Shown here piece after piece: positions 1 to 6,882 of a stretch of DNA of 15,777 nt. This DNA comes from an uncultured bacterium (GTDB taxonomy: Bacteria > Bacillota > Clostridia > Oscillospirales > Ruminococcaceae): contig CAJMLQ010000065.1 in the NCBI GenBank assembly GCA_905214265.1, positions 1-15,777 of the forward strand, written 5' to 3'. Position 1 is the first letter of the stretch. Every line of letters begins with the position of its first letter. The notes under the pieces are model-generated. The model did not search any database and was not told the origin of the DNA. It was given only the letters and a program-made list of their open reading frames with translations. The position numbers were made by a program, and so were the translations under genes.

Positions 1-6
1 TTTATT

Positions 7-35
7 ATTATATCGCACCACTCCCCCTTTGTCAA
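7..35 (-). promoter_or_regulatory. consensus sigma-A promoter reading off the left edge
   Basis: Read on the minus strand, a perfect -35 box TTGACA (30-35) and a perfect -10 box TATAAT (7-12) are separated by exactly 17 nt. Transcription would start outside the window. No coding region is visible here, so it should drive a leftward gene, tRNA or RNA beyond position 1. The match is seen directly; activity is inferred. Confidence 0.8.
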
Positions 36-57
36 GATGTTTTTGAAGGTTTTTTGT

Positions 58-87
58 TTTATACAAATTTTAACCTTTACATTTCAA
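58..87 (-). promoter_or_regulatory. second, upstream minus-strand promoter
   Basis: On the minus strand TTGAAA (82-87) and TATAAA (58-63) are separated by 18 nt in very AT-rich DNA, about 50 nt upstream of the consensus promoter at 7-35 and in the same direction. This makes a likely tandem promoter pair for a gene left of the window. AT-rich sequence raises the chance of accidental matches. Confidence 0.45.
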
Positions 88-121
88 AAAATCATCTATT
101 TGTATGTTATTTCCGCAAAGT

Positions 122-142
122 TTCTGAGAAATTGCCTCAGAA
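122..142. repeat. 7-bp-arm inverted repeat upstream of the left-edge promoters
   Basis: TTCTGAG (122-128) and CTCAGAA (136-142) are perfect inverted arms around a 7-nt spacer. The repeat lies between the terminator of the 256-1497 gene and the tandem leftward promoters, so it could be a regulator site or a weak hairpin. No T-run follows it on either strand. Its function is unknown. Confidence 0.35.
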
Positions 143-178
143 TAGAGCCATTTCAATCTCTCTTTTGACCTATTAAAT

Positions 179-215
179 AGCGGATTGACCAGCTTCTACG
201 GCCAGCCAATCCGCT
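179..215 (-). terminator. intrinsic-type hairpin terminating the 256-1497 gene
   Basis: Arms AGCGGATTG and CAATCCGCT pair perfectly. Read as minus-strand RNA, the helix continues inward to about 15 pairs using G-U wobbles; the plus-strand RNA would have A-C mismatches at the same places. This points to a minus-strand transcript. It lies about 40 nt past the stop at 256. The following tract (ATTTAAT) is only weakly U-rich. Confidence 0.65.
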
Positions 216-255
216 TGAATTTTTTCGAGTGACATTCAATAACTTTTTGTTTCAA

Positions 256-1497
256 TTATTCACAGACTTTATCCAGGCAGTATTTTCCTTCTACAATTGG
301 CTCCCGGTTTATCCAGCGGCCATTGGTGAAATCCGGAATTCCTACCGGCGCCCCGCCCATGGAAATAGACTGAGCGGACAGTGGGGTGATGCTCATCCAC
401 GCCGCCATGTCATAAACGTCAATGGGAGTCTGAATTCCTCTTCTGGCCGCGTCAAAGAAGGCACCGAATACCAGCCAGTCGATGCCGCCGTGACCTCCGA
501 CAACTCCTTCATCCAGATAAGAGCGCCACAGAGGATGATCATACTGCTTGTGGAACTCCTCCACGTTATTCCACTGGCTTTTCCAGTCGAAATCGAACTT
601 ATTGTGAACGCCGTCGATGAACAGAGAGCGGTTATCTTCCATATACATCGCCTTCGTGCCTTGGATATGGAAACCACGGGAGTAAGCCCGGGGGAGAGTG
701 GTGTCCAGGGTCAGCACGATGGTTTCGCCGTGGGCACATTTGATGATGGTGGTCACCACATCGCCCTGGGTCCAGTTGGTACTGGTCAGATCGTAATCCG
801 GTCCCTTTTCTCGCATCAGGAACTCATGGAGGCCAGCGGACTTAGAGGCCACAGAGTTCAGGGTAAGCATCTGGTTACCCCGGTTGATGTTCAGGATCTT
901 GGCAATCGGGCCTAACTCATGGGTAGGGTAGTTTTCACAGTTCCGATTCATGTAATTAACCAGCCGGTAGTGACGGTTCTCACGTCCGAAAGAGACTTCG
1001 TCCCGCAGATCATGGCGGTAACCACCCTGGCAGTGGACGATGTCCCCAAAGATCCCCTGCTTCACCATGTTAAGGACCATCAGCTCATCCCGATCGTAAC
1101 AGCAATTTTCCAACATCATGCAAGGTACACCGGTCTCCTCATGGGTCCGAACCAATTCCCAGCACTCATCGATGGAATATGCGCCGCCTACTTCGGTGGC
1201 AACGTATTTGCCGGCTTTCATGGCCGCAACAGCAATGTGTACGTGATCCGCCCAGGATGTGGGGACCACCACGGCGTCGATAGCATCCATCGCCAGCACC
1301 TCGCGGTAATCCGCAGTGCAGAGAGGCTCGTTGCCCTTGGCTTCCTTGACAGCCGCCGCACCTGCCTGCCGACGGTCTTCATAAAGGTCGCAGACCGCTA
1401 AAACATTGATCTCCTCCCGAGGAAGCATTACCTCTTTGAGCAGTCCGTATCCCCGGCCGCCTAATCCGATTACACCAATGTTCAATTTTTCCTTCAT
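256..1497 (-). CDS. Gfo/Idh/MocA family protein, GH109 (alpha-N-acetylgalactosaminidase)-like
   Basis: A 413-residue soluble protein with an N-terminal nucleotide-binding Rossmann fold: the glycine-rich GLGGRG at 11-16 and the acidic end of strand 2 in VCDLYEDR (35-42). The C-terminal half carries features I associate with the NAD-dependent GH109 glycosidases: NYPTHELGPIAKILNINRGN (189-208, H193), GGHGGIDWLVF (334-344), DVYDMAAW (360-367) and PDFTNGRW (388-395). GH109 enzymes cleave alpha-GalNAc by NAD-assisted oxidation and elimination; that specificity here is inferred from motifs. No signal peptide is seen, so it probably acts in the cytoplasm. The ATG at 1497 is chosen because AAGGAGG (1510-1516) lies 12 nt upstream and the family fold begins there; the in-frame extension to 1617 has no such support. 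It appears monocistronic. A sugar dehydrogenase of the same superfamily is the alternative. Confidence 0.88.
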   Translation of the reverse strand: MKEKLNIGVIGLGGRGYGLLKEVMLPREEINVLAVCDLYEDRRQAGAAAVKEAKGNEPLCTADYREVLAMDAIDAVVVPTSWADHVHIAVAAMKAGKYVATEVGGAYSIDECWELVRTHEETGVPCMMLENCCYDRDELMVLNMVKQGIFGDIVHCQGGYRHDLRDEVSFGRENRHYRLVNYMNRNCENYPTHELGPIAKILNINRGNQMLTLNSVASKSAGLHEFLMREKGPDYDLTSTNWTQGDVVTTIIKCAHGETIVLTLDTTLPRAYSRGFHIQGTKAMYMEDNRSLFIDGVHNKFDFDWKSQWNNVEEFHKQYDHPLWRSYLDEGVVGGHGGIDWLVFGAFFDAARRGIQTPIDVYDMAAWMSITPLSAQSISMGGAPVGIPDFTNGRWINREPIVEGKYCLDKVCE

Positions 1498-1651
1498 ACA
1501 AAAATCCGTCCTCCTTGCCCAGTTGCTTTTACATTCATTGCACGCGGCCGTAAACTCGTCCGATATGGAACCAAATGGCCGCCGTGCCCAAAGAAAACTG
1601 CCGATCCTGCAGGACAACTGGTCCCGCTCTTGGAATGGTTTCTCTGAGGTT

Positions 1652-1679
1652 ATTATAACACACCGTTGTTAAGAGGCAA
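1652..1679 (-). promoter_or_regulatory. promoter of the GH109-like gene
   Basis: On the minus strand TTGCCT (1674-1679), a 16-nt spacer and a perfect TATAAT (1652-1657). Predicted transcription starts near 1645, giving a leader of about 150 nt before the ATG at 1497. It lies in the AT-rich gap after the AI-2E gene, so the GH109-like gene need not depend on read-through. Confidence 0.6.
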
Positions 1680-1736
1680 CTCTTTTGCCATGGATACGTA
1701 AAATATTGATGGACTACCTGCTAAAAACTAAAGTTT

Positions 1737-2924
1737 TCACTGGCCAAAATTGTCTTTTCCGGCGTTGTATAGGTCCTCTCTTGTGACATTCCGGCGGCGC
1801 AGCCTTTTGCTAACGGCGTCCCGGAAGAGCGTGTATGCCACAGATGCCAGGGGGATCCCAACCAGCATTCCCATGATACCAAACACGTTGCCGCCCACCA
1901 TCACCGCAAACAGCACCCATATGCCAGGGAGCCCCACAGAGGTTCCTACCACCTTGGGATAAATAAAATTGCTCTCGATTTGCTGCAGGACGACGATAAA
2001 CAGTACAAACCACACCGCTGTCATGGGATGGATCATAAAGAGCAGAAAAGCCCCGATGGCTGTTCCGATAAAGGCACCAAAAATCGGGATCAGCGCGGTG
2101 ACACCTACGACCGTAGAGATCAAAGAAGCATAGGGCATCCGGAAAATTCCCATGCCGATGAAGCAGAGCATCCCGATAATAACCGCTTCCGTCAGCTGTC
2201 CGGACACAAACCGCGCGAACGTCCGGTTGGTCAGCTTCCCCGCAGAAACCAGGTAATCCGCCTTATCCCGAGGCAAAAACGCGAAAAGGGTCCGCTTGCA
2301 GCTCAGGCAGAGGTCCTCCTTCTTTGCCAACAGGTAAGCGGAAAAAACCAGCCCTACCGCCAAGCTGACAATACCGTTGAAGATACCACTGGCCACCGTA
2401 GCTGCCGACCCCATCATATCCGGCGCGAAACTCTGAAGAATCTCCAGCGCCTTTGTAAAAATAGCGTCCCAGTCGCTGGTTAGAGCGGTTATCTGCTCCG
2501 GTGCAATGCCGAACCATTCCATCCACCGGCTCGCCCAAGCTTCCAGCGTCTCCAGATATCCCGGCATATTGGCAATCAGGACTTCTCCGCTGTTTTTCAG
2601 CTGAGGCACCACCAAAAAGACCAGAATAAAAAGCAGGCCCGCAATCAGAAGGTAAGTCAGCAGCAGACAGACAGAGCGGTGATGCCTGCGCCACCATCTG
2701 TTTCCGCCGCGCACTGCAAACGCAAAACACCGTTCCTCCAAAAATTTCAGCGGCACATTAAAAATAAAAGCAAAACACAGCCCGGCAACAAAGGGACTAA
2801 GCAGCTGCGCGATCCACTTGGCCGCGCTGATCACCAGTTCAAAATGTTGTACGCTGACAAACACCAGGATGGAGATCACAATAATCAATAGAATGCGTTT
2901 CATATTCCTGCCGTTCAAGTCCAT
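1737..2924 (-). CDS. AI-2E family transporter (PerM/YtvI-like permease)
   Basis: A 395-residue integral membrane protein. Two hydrophobic helices at the N-terminus (ILLIIVISILVFVSV; then the LLSPFVAGLCFAFIF region) are followed by a cytoplasmic/amphipathic middle and a cluster of C-terminal helices. The conserved C-terminal signature of the family is present: GVTALIPIFGAFIGT, then QQIESNFIYPKVVG and GLPGIWVLFAVMVGG. Family members are 8-helix permeases first named for autoinducer-2 export; many Firmicutes members have other or unknown substrates, including Na+/H+ exchange, so the substrate is not assigned. The ATG at 2924 is preferred because GGAGGA (2931-2936) sits 6 nt upstream; the open frame up to 3080 runs across the preceding terminator and is not credible. 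It has its own promoter at 2970-2998 and no convincing terminator downstream. Confidence 0.92.
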   Translation of the reverse strand: MDLNGRNMKRILLIIVISILVFVSVQHFELVISAAKWIAQLLSPFVAGLCFAFIFNVPLKFLEERCFAFAVRGGNRWWRRHHRSVCLLLTYLLIAGLLFILVFLVVPQLKNSGEVLIANMPGYLETLEAWASRWMEWFGIAPEQITALTSDWDAIFTKALEILQSFAPDMMGSAATVASGIFNGIVSLAVGLVFSAYLLAKKEDLCLSCKRTLFAFLPRDKADYLVSAGKLTNRTFARFVSGQLTEAVIIGMLCFIGMGIFRMPYASLISTVVGVTALIPIFGAFIGTAIGAFLLFMIHPMTAVWFVLFIVVLQQIESNFIYPKVVGTSVGLPGIWVLFAVMVGGNVFGIMGMLVGIPLASVAYTLFRDAVSKRLRRRNVTREDLYNAGKDNFGQ

Positions 2925-2969
2925 TTTCCGTCCTCCCCCCGCTTCCACGAGAAAAATCCAACTATCCCC

Positions 2970-2998
2970 AGTATAGACAAAACTTTTCCACGGCGCAA
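2970..2998 (-). promoter_or_regulatory. promoter of the AI-2E transporter gene
   Basis: On the minus strand TTGCGC (2993-2998), a 17-nt spacer and TATACT (2970-2975). It falls between the upstream operon's terminator (3009-3044) and the ribosome site of the permease, so it is the only apparent source of the permease transcript. The -35 match is only moderate. Confidence 0.5.
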
Positions 2999-3008
2999 GT
3001 CTTTTTAC

Positions 3009-3044
3009 AAAAATGCCCGGCTGGCGGGGTTTCCGCTGCCGGGC
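3009..3044 (-). terminator. intrinsic terminator of the DUF6106-acpS-nnr-lipoprotein operon
   Basis: On the minus strand GCCCGGC and GCCGGGC form a 7-bp GC stem, extended inward by GCGG/CCGC around an internal loop, followed directly by ATTTTTG. It begins 12 nt after the lipoprotein stop at 3056 and separates this operon from the AI-2E gene. Confidence 0.85.
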
Positions 3045-3055
3045 GCCGGTAAGAA

Positions 3056-3598
3056 CTATTCTCCGCTGCTGAAATGACACTCCAAATCCAGGTTCGGGAT
3101 GGAGAGCGTCAGCATCGATTGGTTTTTCTGATCCAGCCGGAGGGTAAAATCCCCGGAATCCGTTTTTCCGCTGACCAGGATGGCGCTGCCGTCCACGTCC
3201 ACTGTGACGCCGCTTGGCTCCGCTGCCAGATTGATCGAAGCGACAATCGCCTTGGTCACACTGCTGCTGAGCACTTTTTCACTGTCCGCCTCCACGCTGA
3301 GGCCGAGGTAGGACAGACCGATGGTGTCCCGGTCCAAAGTAACGGTCATGCCGTCGAGAGCAGCCGGCTTATGGAAGAGAAAGGTGCAGACCCCGTTTTC
3401 CGTCCGGTTGAGATCGGCTTCTGCCTCGATGCCGCCCATTTTAATCGTAGCCACTACATCAAAGGGCCGGCTTATGGATTCCGCCACCGATTCCGCGCTG
3501 GGCGGAGCCTCCGCCTTTTTCCCCGTACTGCAGCCGGCACAGCACAAAACCGCCGCCAATAGCAGCGCCGCTGCGCAGACCGCCCGTTTTCTCCGCAT
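3056..3598 (-). CDS. putative lipoprotein, YdcC/LolA-like by synteny
   Basis: A 180-residue secreted protein. A positively charged start (MRRKRAV) and a hydrophobic run lead to a lipobox-like LCCAGC with the predicted lipidated cysteine at 23; the mature protein would be tethered to the outer face of the membrane. The mature part is rich in short beta-strand-like stretches with alternating polar and hydrophobic residues, ending at LDLECHFSSGE. No catalytic motif is recognised. The last-gene position after acpS and nnr resembles Bacillus, where a LolA-like lipoprotein (ydcC) follows acpS, so a similar lipid-binding fold is inferred, not shown. The ATG at 3598 is used because AAGGAAGG lies upstream and the signal peptide starts there; upstream in-frame ATGs would add a polar extension. 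Confidence 0.78.
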   Translation of the reverse strand: MRRKRAVCAAALLLAAVLCCAGCSTGKKAEAPPSAESVAESISRPFDVVATIKMGGIEAEADLNRTENGVCTFLFHKPAALDGMTVTLDRDTIGLSYLGLSVEADSEKVLSSSVTKAIVASINLAAEPSGVTVDVDGSAILVSGKTDSGDFTLRLDQKNQSMLTLSIPNLDLECHFSSGE

Positions 3599-3684
3599 CC
3601 GTATCGACCTTCCTTCCGGCATGTTCTGTGCTATTGTATGCCGCCACACCGTGAAATATGCGCGGGCCGTCTGGTGGCCTTTTC

Positions 3685-5220
3685 TCAGACAAAGCTGCGG
3701 AACACATAGGGGAGTTCGTCGATCAGATCGCTGGGCAGCATCGCGTACTGCGTCAGGTTCTGGGCCGCCATATCTCCCGCCGCCGCGTGGAGGTAGACAC
3801 CTGCCACCGCCGCCGAAACCGTGGAAACGCCCTGAGCCAGCAGGGAGGCAATGATCCCCGCCAGCACATCGCCGCTGCCGCCCTTGGCCATGCCCGCGTT
3901 GCCGTTGTCGCTGAGATACCGCTCTCCCTTCGGCGTAGCGATGACCGTATTGGAATCTTTCAAGACTACGGTGGCACCGTACTTGGAGGCAAACTGCGCC
4001 GCCACGTCAAATCGCCTGGCCTTAACCACCTCCACCGGCAGTCCGGTAAGCCGGGACATCTCTTTGATGTGCGGCGTCAAAATGACCGGCACATGCGCTT
4101 TTAGCAGCATATCCGGATTGGAGGCAACACAGTTGAGGCCGTCGGCGTCAATGACCAACGGACGGCAGCAACTGGCGATCAAGTCCTCCACCAGGAGCTT
4201 CGTATCCTCCGTTACCGAAAGACCGCATCCGACCAGCACAGCAGTGGCCCAACGGCATTGTTCCCGCAGTTCGTCTGCGGCGTCCACAGAAATGCTCCCA
4301 TCTCCAGACGTTGGCAGACCGTAGTGAATGCATTCCAGCAGCCGCCCGCCCACCAACGGAACCACCGGCTCTGCCGTCGCCACCTTGACCAGCCCCACGC
4401 CGCTGCGCATGGCCGCCAGTGCTGACAGGATCACCGCACCGGTCATATTCCGGCACCCGCCGATATCCAGGAGCCTGCCGTAATCGCCTTTATTGGAATC
4501 CTCCCGGCGCCTGGGGATGCAATGGGTCACCAAGTCCGGGCGGATGACGGTCACGCCGTCTGGGATGGAGGCAATCTGCACCTCCGGGATACCGATATCC
4601 ACCAGCTCCAACCGTCCGCAGAGGGCCCGGGAGCTTTTCAGCAGATGGGCCGGCTTATACGCTCCAAAGGCATAGGTCACGTCTGCCTGAAAGCTGTGCG
4701 GATCGAAAAATCCAGTGTCGCAGTCTACGCCGGAAGGCACATCCAGGGCGATCTTCACTGCCGACGAGCGGCTGGCCGCCTCCAGGACCTCACGGCATCG
4801 CTCCGGAAGATTCCCCGAAAAGCCGGTGCCAAACACCGCATCCACCACCACTCCGGCAGAGCGGAACAACCCGTTCCATTCTGCTTCCGGCAGAGCTGTG
4901 CCATCTAAGAGCGTTACCGGAAGGCCCTCCAGTGCATACAGGTTGGACCGCGAGAGTGCACTCAATTCCCGTCCCATGAGGAACAGTACCGTTACCTTCC
5001 CGCCCGCCTGAACCAGATGCCGGGCAACGACCAGTCCGTCCCCGCCGTTGTTTCCTTTCCCGCAGAGAATCAGTACCGGGCGCTCTGTCACATCCACAAG
5101 AGCGAGAATCTGTTTTGCCGCTCCCGCTCCCGCGCACTCCATCAATTCCAGATAGCTGCTTCCCTGCTCTACTGCAACGCTCTCCGCGATTTTCATCGCT
5201 GCGGATGTCAGAACCTTCAT
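3685..5220 (-). CDS. nnr: bifunctional NAD(P)H-hydrate epimerase / ADP-dependent NAD(P)H-hydrate dehydratase
   Basis: A 511-residue fusion that repairs hydrated NADH and NADPH. The YjeF_N epimerase domain covers about 1-215, with GKGNNGGDGLVVARH (54-68), VVDAVFGTGFSG (125-136) and DVPSGVDCDTG (160-170). The ribokinase-like dehydratase domain covers about 225-508, with SNKGDYGRLLDIGG (242-255), LTPHIKEMSRL (381-391) and the glycine-rich catalytic GMAKGGSGDVLAG (443-455), in which D451 is the expected base. Length and domain order match the usual bacterial fusion. The ATG overlaps the acpS stop in an ATGA arrangement, and GGGAGG precedes it, so translational coupling is likely. The lipoprotein follows after 86 nt. 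Confidence 0.97.
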   Translation of the reverse strand: MKVLTSAAMKIAESVAVEQGSSYLELMECAGAGAAKQILALVDVTERPVLILCGKGNNGGDGLVVARHLVQAGGKVTVLFLMGRELSALSRSNLYALEGLPVTLLDGTALPEAEWNGLFRSAGVVVDAVFGTGFSGNLPERCREVLEAASRSSAVKIALDVPSGVDCDTGFFDPHSFQADVTYAFGAYKPAHLLKSSRALCGRLELVDIGIPEVQIASIPDGVTVIRPDLVTHCIPRRREDSNKGDYGRLLDIGGCRNMTGAVILSALAAMRSGVGLVKVATAEPVVPLVGGRLLECIHYGLPTSGDGSISVDAADELREQCRWATAVLVGCGLSVTEDTKLLVEDLIASCCRPLVIDADGLNCVASNPDMLLKAHVPVILTPHIKEMSRLTGLPVEVVKARRFDVAAQFASKYGATVVLKDSNTVIATPKGERYLSDNGNAGMAKGGSGDVLAGIIASLLAQGVSTVSAAVAGVYLHAAAGDMAAQNLTQYAMLPSDLIDELPYVFRSFV

Positions 5221-5606
5221 ACCGATCCTCCCTTTTCCTCCTGCCAGGCAACCACAAAGGCCGCGGCCAGCTCGTCTGTATGCGTAAGGGAAACGGAGAA
5301 GCGCAGTCCCCGTTCTGCCACCAGCCGAGCGGCGCGGCCGGAAAACGCGAAATACGGCGCGCCCAGCGAATCGCGCAGAACAGAAACCTCCGTCAGGGAA
5401 AATCCCCGTACTCCGGTTCCCAGCGCTTTGGAAAACGCCTCTTTTGCCGCATAGGAGGCGGCTATCGTATCCGGCCGCATCCCCCGCTCCATAAAAAGTA
5501 CGTTTTCTTCAACCGAAAAAACCCTCGCTAAAAAACGAGGGTTCCGGATACTCTTTTCGATTCGGTCAATCCTGACGAGGTCGATTCCCGTAAACAGCCG
5601 AACCAC
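5217..5606 (-). CDS. acpS: holo-[acyl-carrier-protein] synthase
   Basis: A 129-residue protein that transfers 4'-phosphopantetheine from CoA to the serine of acyl carrier protein in the cytoplasm. It contains the metal-binding FTGIDLVRIDRI (D9), the hallmark SYAAKEAFSKALGTG (51-65, with K55-E56) and VSLTHTDELAAAFVV (105-119). Length is normal for the family. The only usable start is GTG at 5606, which overlaps the end of the upstream membrane-protein gene by 41 nt and has only a poor ribosome site, so its translation probably depends on re-initiation. The 3' end overlaps nnr by 4 nt. A terminator-like hairpin lies inside codons 22-30 (5516-5543). Confidence 0.96.
   Translation of the reverse strand: MVRLFTGIDLVRIDRIEKSIRNPRFLARVFSVEENVLFMERGMRPDTIAASYAAKEAFSKALGTGVRGFSLTEVSVLRDSLGAPYFAFSGRAARLVAERGLRFSVSLTHTDELAAAFVVAWQEEKGGSV
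5516..5543 (-). terminator. terminator-like hairpin inside acpS
   Basis: In the transcribed (minus) orientation AACCCTCG and CGAGGGTT form a perfect 8-bp stem with an 8-nt loop, followed at once by a run whose six Ts begin in the stem and lead into CGG. It sits within codons 22-30 of acpS. The geometry is that of an intrinsic terminator; whether it works while ribosomes are translating is unknown. Confidence 0.5.
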
Positions 5607-6114
5607 CTGCCTGTCTTGGAATAAAGGAGCGCATCCCTTCCAGCACCCGATCGTTGGGCGTAAACACCAGGAGGGTTTTTCCTAAAGTGGCATGATTGAA
5701 TACCGCGTAATAATTCCCCGGGGCATCGGGGGAAACGCAGGCGTACACCCGGTTGTTGTAATCCTTCCCCGCGTGTTCCTGGACGTTAAACGGACCAAAC
5801 GCCTCGAATTTCCGGGCATTGGCGGTAATCAGGCGTTTCCGGCGGCGGCGTGCGACGATCTTGTCTACATCCATCTCCCCGTTGGTCAGGATATACTCAT
5901 ACTCCACATTCATGGAGGTGATCAGATACCAGGCGCCGAACACTGCCCCGAAACCGATCAGCGGCGCAAACATGGAGAACATCTGCCCCAGGAGCGGAAT
6001 AAACAAAAAGGCTGCCACCAAAATCACAACCGCAGCCACCGCATAAAAAATCTTCAGCAGAATGTCCTTTCCGGTGTTTTGCTTTTTCACCATATATTCA
6101 ATAAAGACGTCCAT
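5566..6114 (-). CDS. DUF6106-like membrane protein of unknown function
   Basis: A 182-residue protein. A short basic N-terminus (YMVKKQNTGKD) precedes two adjacent hydrophobic helices at about 18-40 and 45-66, then a soluble cytoplasmic domain of about 115 residues containing NVEYEYILTNGEMDVDKI and the basic run ARRRRKR (88-94). The layout resembles small clostridial proteins annotated DUF6106; this is recalled from family appearance and is not certain. No catalytic motif is recognised. It is the first gene of the acpS-nnr-lipoprotein operon. The ATG at 6114 has GGAGG 6 nt upstream (6121-6125). Its 3' end overlaps acpS by 41 nt, suggesting coupled translation. Confidence 0.85.
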   Translation of the reverse strand: MDVFIEYMVKKQNTGKDILLKIFYAVAAVVILVAAFLFIPLLGQMFSMFAPLIGFGAVFGAWYLITSMNVEYEYILTNGEMDVDKIVARRRRKRLITANARKFEAFGPFNVQEHAGKDYNNRVYACVSPDAPGNYYAVFNHATLGKTLLVFTPNDRVLEGMRSFIPRQAGGSAVYGNRPRQD

Positions 6115-6159
6115 ATGAAACCTCCGCGCTGATTGTATTTCCCTTGCGGGCTTACTTCT

Positions 6160-6188
6160 AGAATAGCATATCCATCGGAAAATAGCAA
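6160..6188 (-). promoter_or_regulatory. promoter of the DUF6106-acpS-nnr-lipoprotein operon
   Basis: On the minus strand TTGCTA (6183-6188), a 17-nt spacer and TATTCT (6160-6165), the latter preceded by TGC, an extended -10 element. The predicted start lies near 6153, about 40 nt ahead of the ATG at 6114. It is divergent from the spoVG promoter. Confidence 0.6.
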
Positions 6189-6225
6189 GAATGTGGGAAT
6201 GTTTTCATAGTAAATTCACAGCTTT

Positions 6226-6255
6226 TTGAAAAAAGGCGGCCAGCCTGTGTATAAG
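6226..6255 (+). promoter_or_regulatory. promoter of spoVG
   Basis: TTGAAA (6226-6231), an 18-nt spacer and TATAAG (6250-6255), followed about 43 nt later by the spoVG ATG. It resembles a sigma-A site; I could not identify the sigma-H promoter known for spoVG in Bacillus. Confidence 0.5.
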
Positions 6256-6297
6256 CGGAACAGCCCGGTCCAGACTAGGGGCAAGGAGGAATGCATC

Positions 6298-6663
6298 ATG
6301 AATATCACCGATATCAAAGTCAGAAGATTGCTGCAGGAAGGCCGTCTGCGTGCGGTCGTGTCGGTCACGGTGGACAATGAGCTGGCCATCCATGACATTA
6401 AGGTCATCGAAGGTCCGGAACGGCTTTTCGTCGCCATGCCCAGCCGCAAAGAAGTCAACGGCGTCTTCCGCGACATCGCCCACCCCATCTCTCCCGCGGC
6501 CCGCAATCAATTTGAACAGGCGGTCCTCTCCGCCTACCAGCGGGAGTTGGCACTGCATCAGGCAGAACCGGAGTCCCATCCTGGATCAGTCCATCCGGCA
6601 TCCGGTCTGACGGCGTCTGCGGCCACCGTTCCTACAGTGCCGTCCGGCTCAAAATTTTTCTAA
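6298..6663 (+). CDS. spoVG: septation / RNA- and DNA-binding regulator SpoVG
   Basis: A 121-residue protein. Residues 1-85 match the SpoVG fold: MNITDIKVRR, the middle strand VVSVTVDNELAIHDIKVIEG (20-39), and FVAMPSRKEVNGVFRDIAHPI (44-64, the most conserved block). SpoVG proteins are small nucleic-acid-binding regulators; in Bacillus they affect sporulation and septation, and they are also found in non-sporulating Firmicutes. The C-terminus (about 90-121) is a Pro/Ser/Ala/Thr-rich, probably disordered tail. The ATG at 6298 is set by AAGGAGGA (6283-6290) 7 nt upstream; the in-frame extension to 6226 overlaps the promoter. It is monocistronic, convergent with purL. Confidence 0.97.
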   Translation: MNITDIKVRRLLQEGRLRAVVSVTVDNELAIHDIKVIEGPERLFVAMPSRKEVNGVFRDIAHPISPAARNQFEQAVLSAYQRELALHQAEPESHPGSVHPASGLTASAATVPTVPSGSKFF

Positions 6664-6746
6664 AACCGAGCGCATAACGCGCCGGTTCCCGCAGATACTA
6701 AGTTTGCTGGAAGGGATTGCGACAGCCAAAAGGCTGTTCCAAAAGG

Positions 6747-6800
6747 CGTTTGCATCCCGCCCGGCACGAAAAGACCCAAACGGTTCGCCGGGCGGGAATT
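6747..6800 (+). ncRNA. candidate pseudoknotted 3'-UTR structure or terminator after spoVG
   Basis: A 10-bp perfect GC stem (CCCGCCCGGC 6756-6765 with GCCGGGCGGG 6787-6796) encloses a 21-nt loop. The loop contains CAAACG (6777-6782), the exact complement of CGTTTG (6747-6752) just 5' of the stem, so an H-type pseudoknot is possible. AATTTTC follows on the plus strand. It may act as the spoVG terminator. Strand and function are inferred. Confidence 0.4.
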
Positions 6801-6831
6801 TTCAAGGTAGTCCGCGGTATACGGACGAAGC

Positions 6832-6861
6832 AACCCCCGTTTCCATATGGAAACGGGGGTT
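6832..6861. terminator. bidirectional terminator between spoVG and purL (perfect 30-nt palindrome)
   Basis: AACCCCCGTTTCCAT and ATGGAAACGGGGGTT form a perfect palindrome with no spacer; a real hairpin would leave a small CATATG-type loop. On the plus strand it is followed by TTGCATTT, on the minus strand by GCTTCG, so it fits plus-strand transcripts slightly better. It lies 22 nt after the purL stop. It most likely ends both convergent transcripts. Confidence 0.75.
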
Positions 6862-6882
6862 TTGCATTTGAGTTCTTTTACA

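Noticed and set aside
1724..1737. AAAACT/AGTTTT inverted repeat after the AI-2E gene as its terminator
   Set aside because: Only A/T-rich 6-bp arms with a 2-nt spacer and no useful U-run beyond; too weak to call.
6756..6796. GGTTCG in the gap after spoVG as a tRNA T-loop
   Set aside because: No acceptor, D-arm or anticodon arm can be placed around it; it is part of a simple GC hairpin loop.
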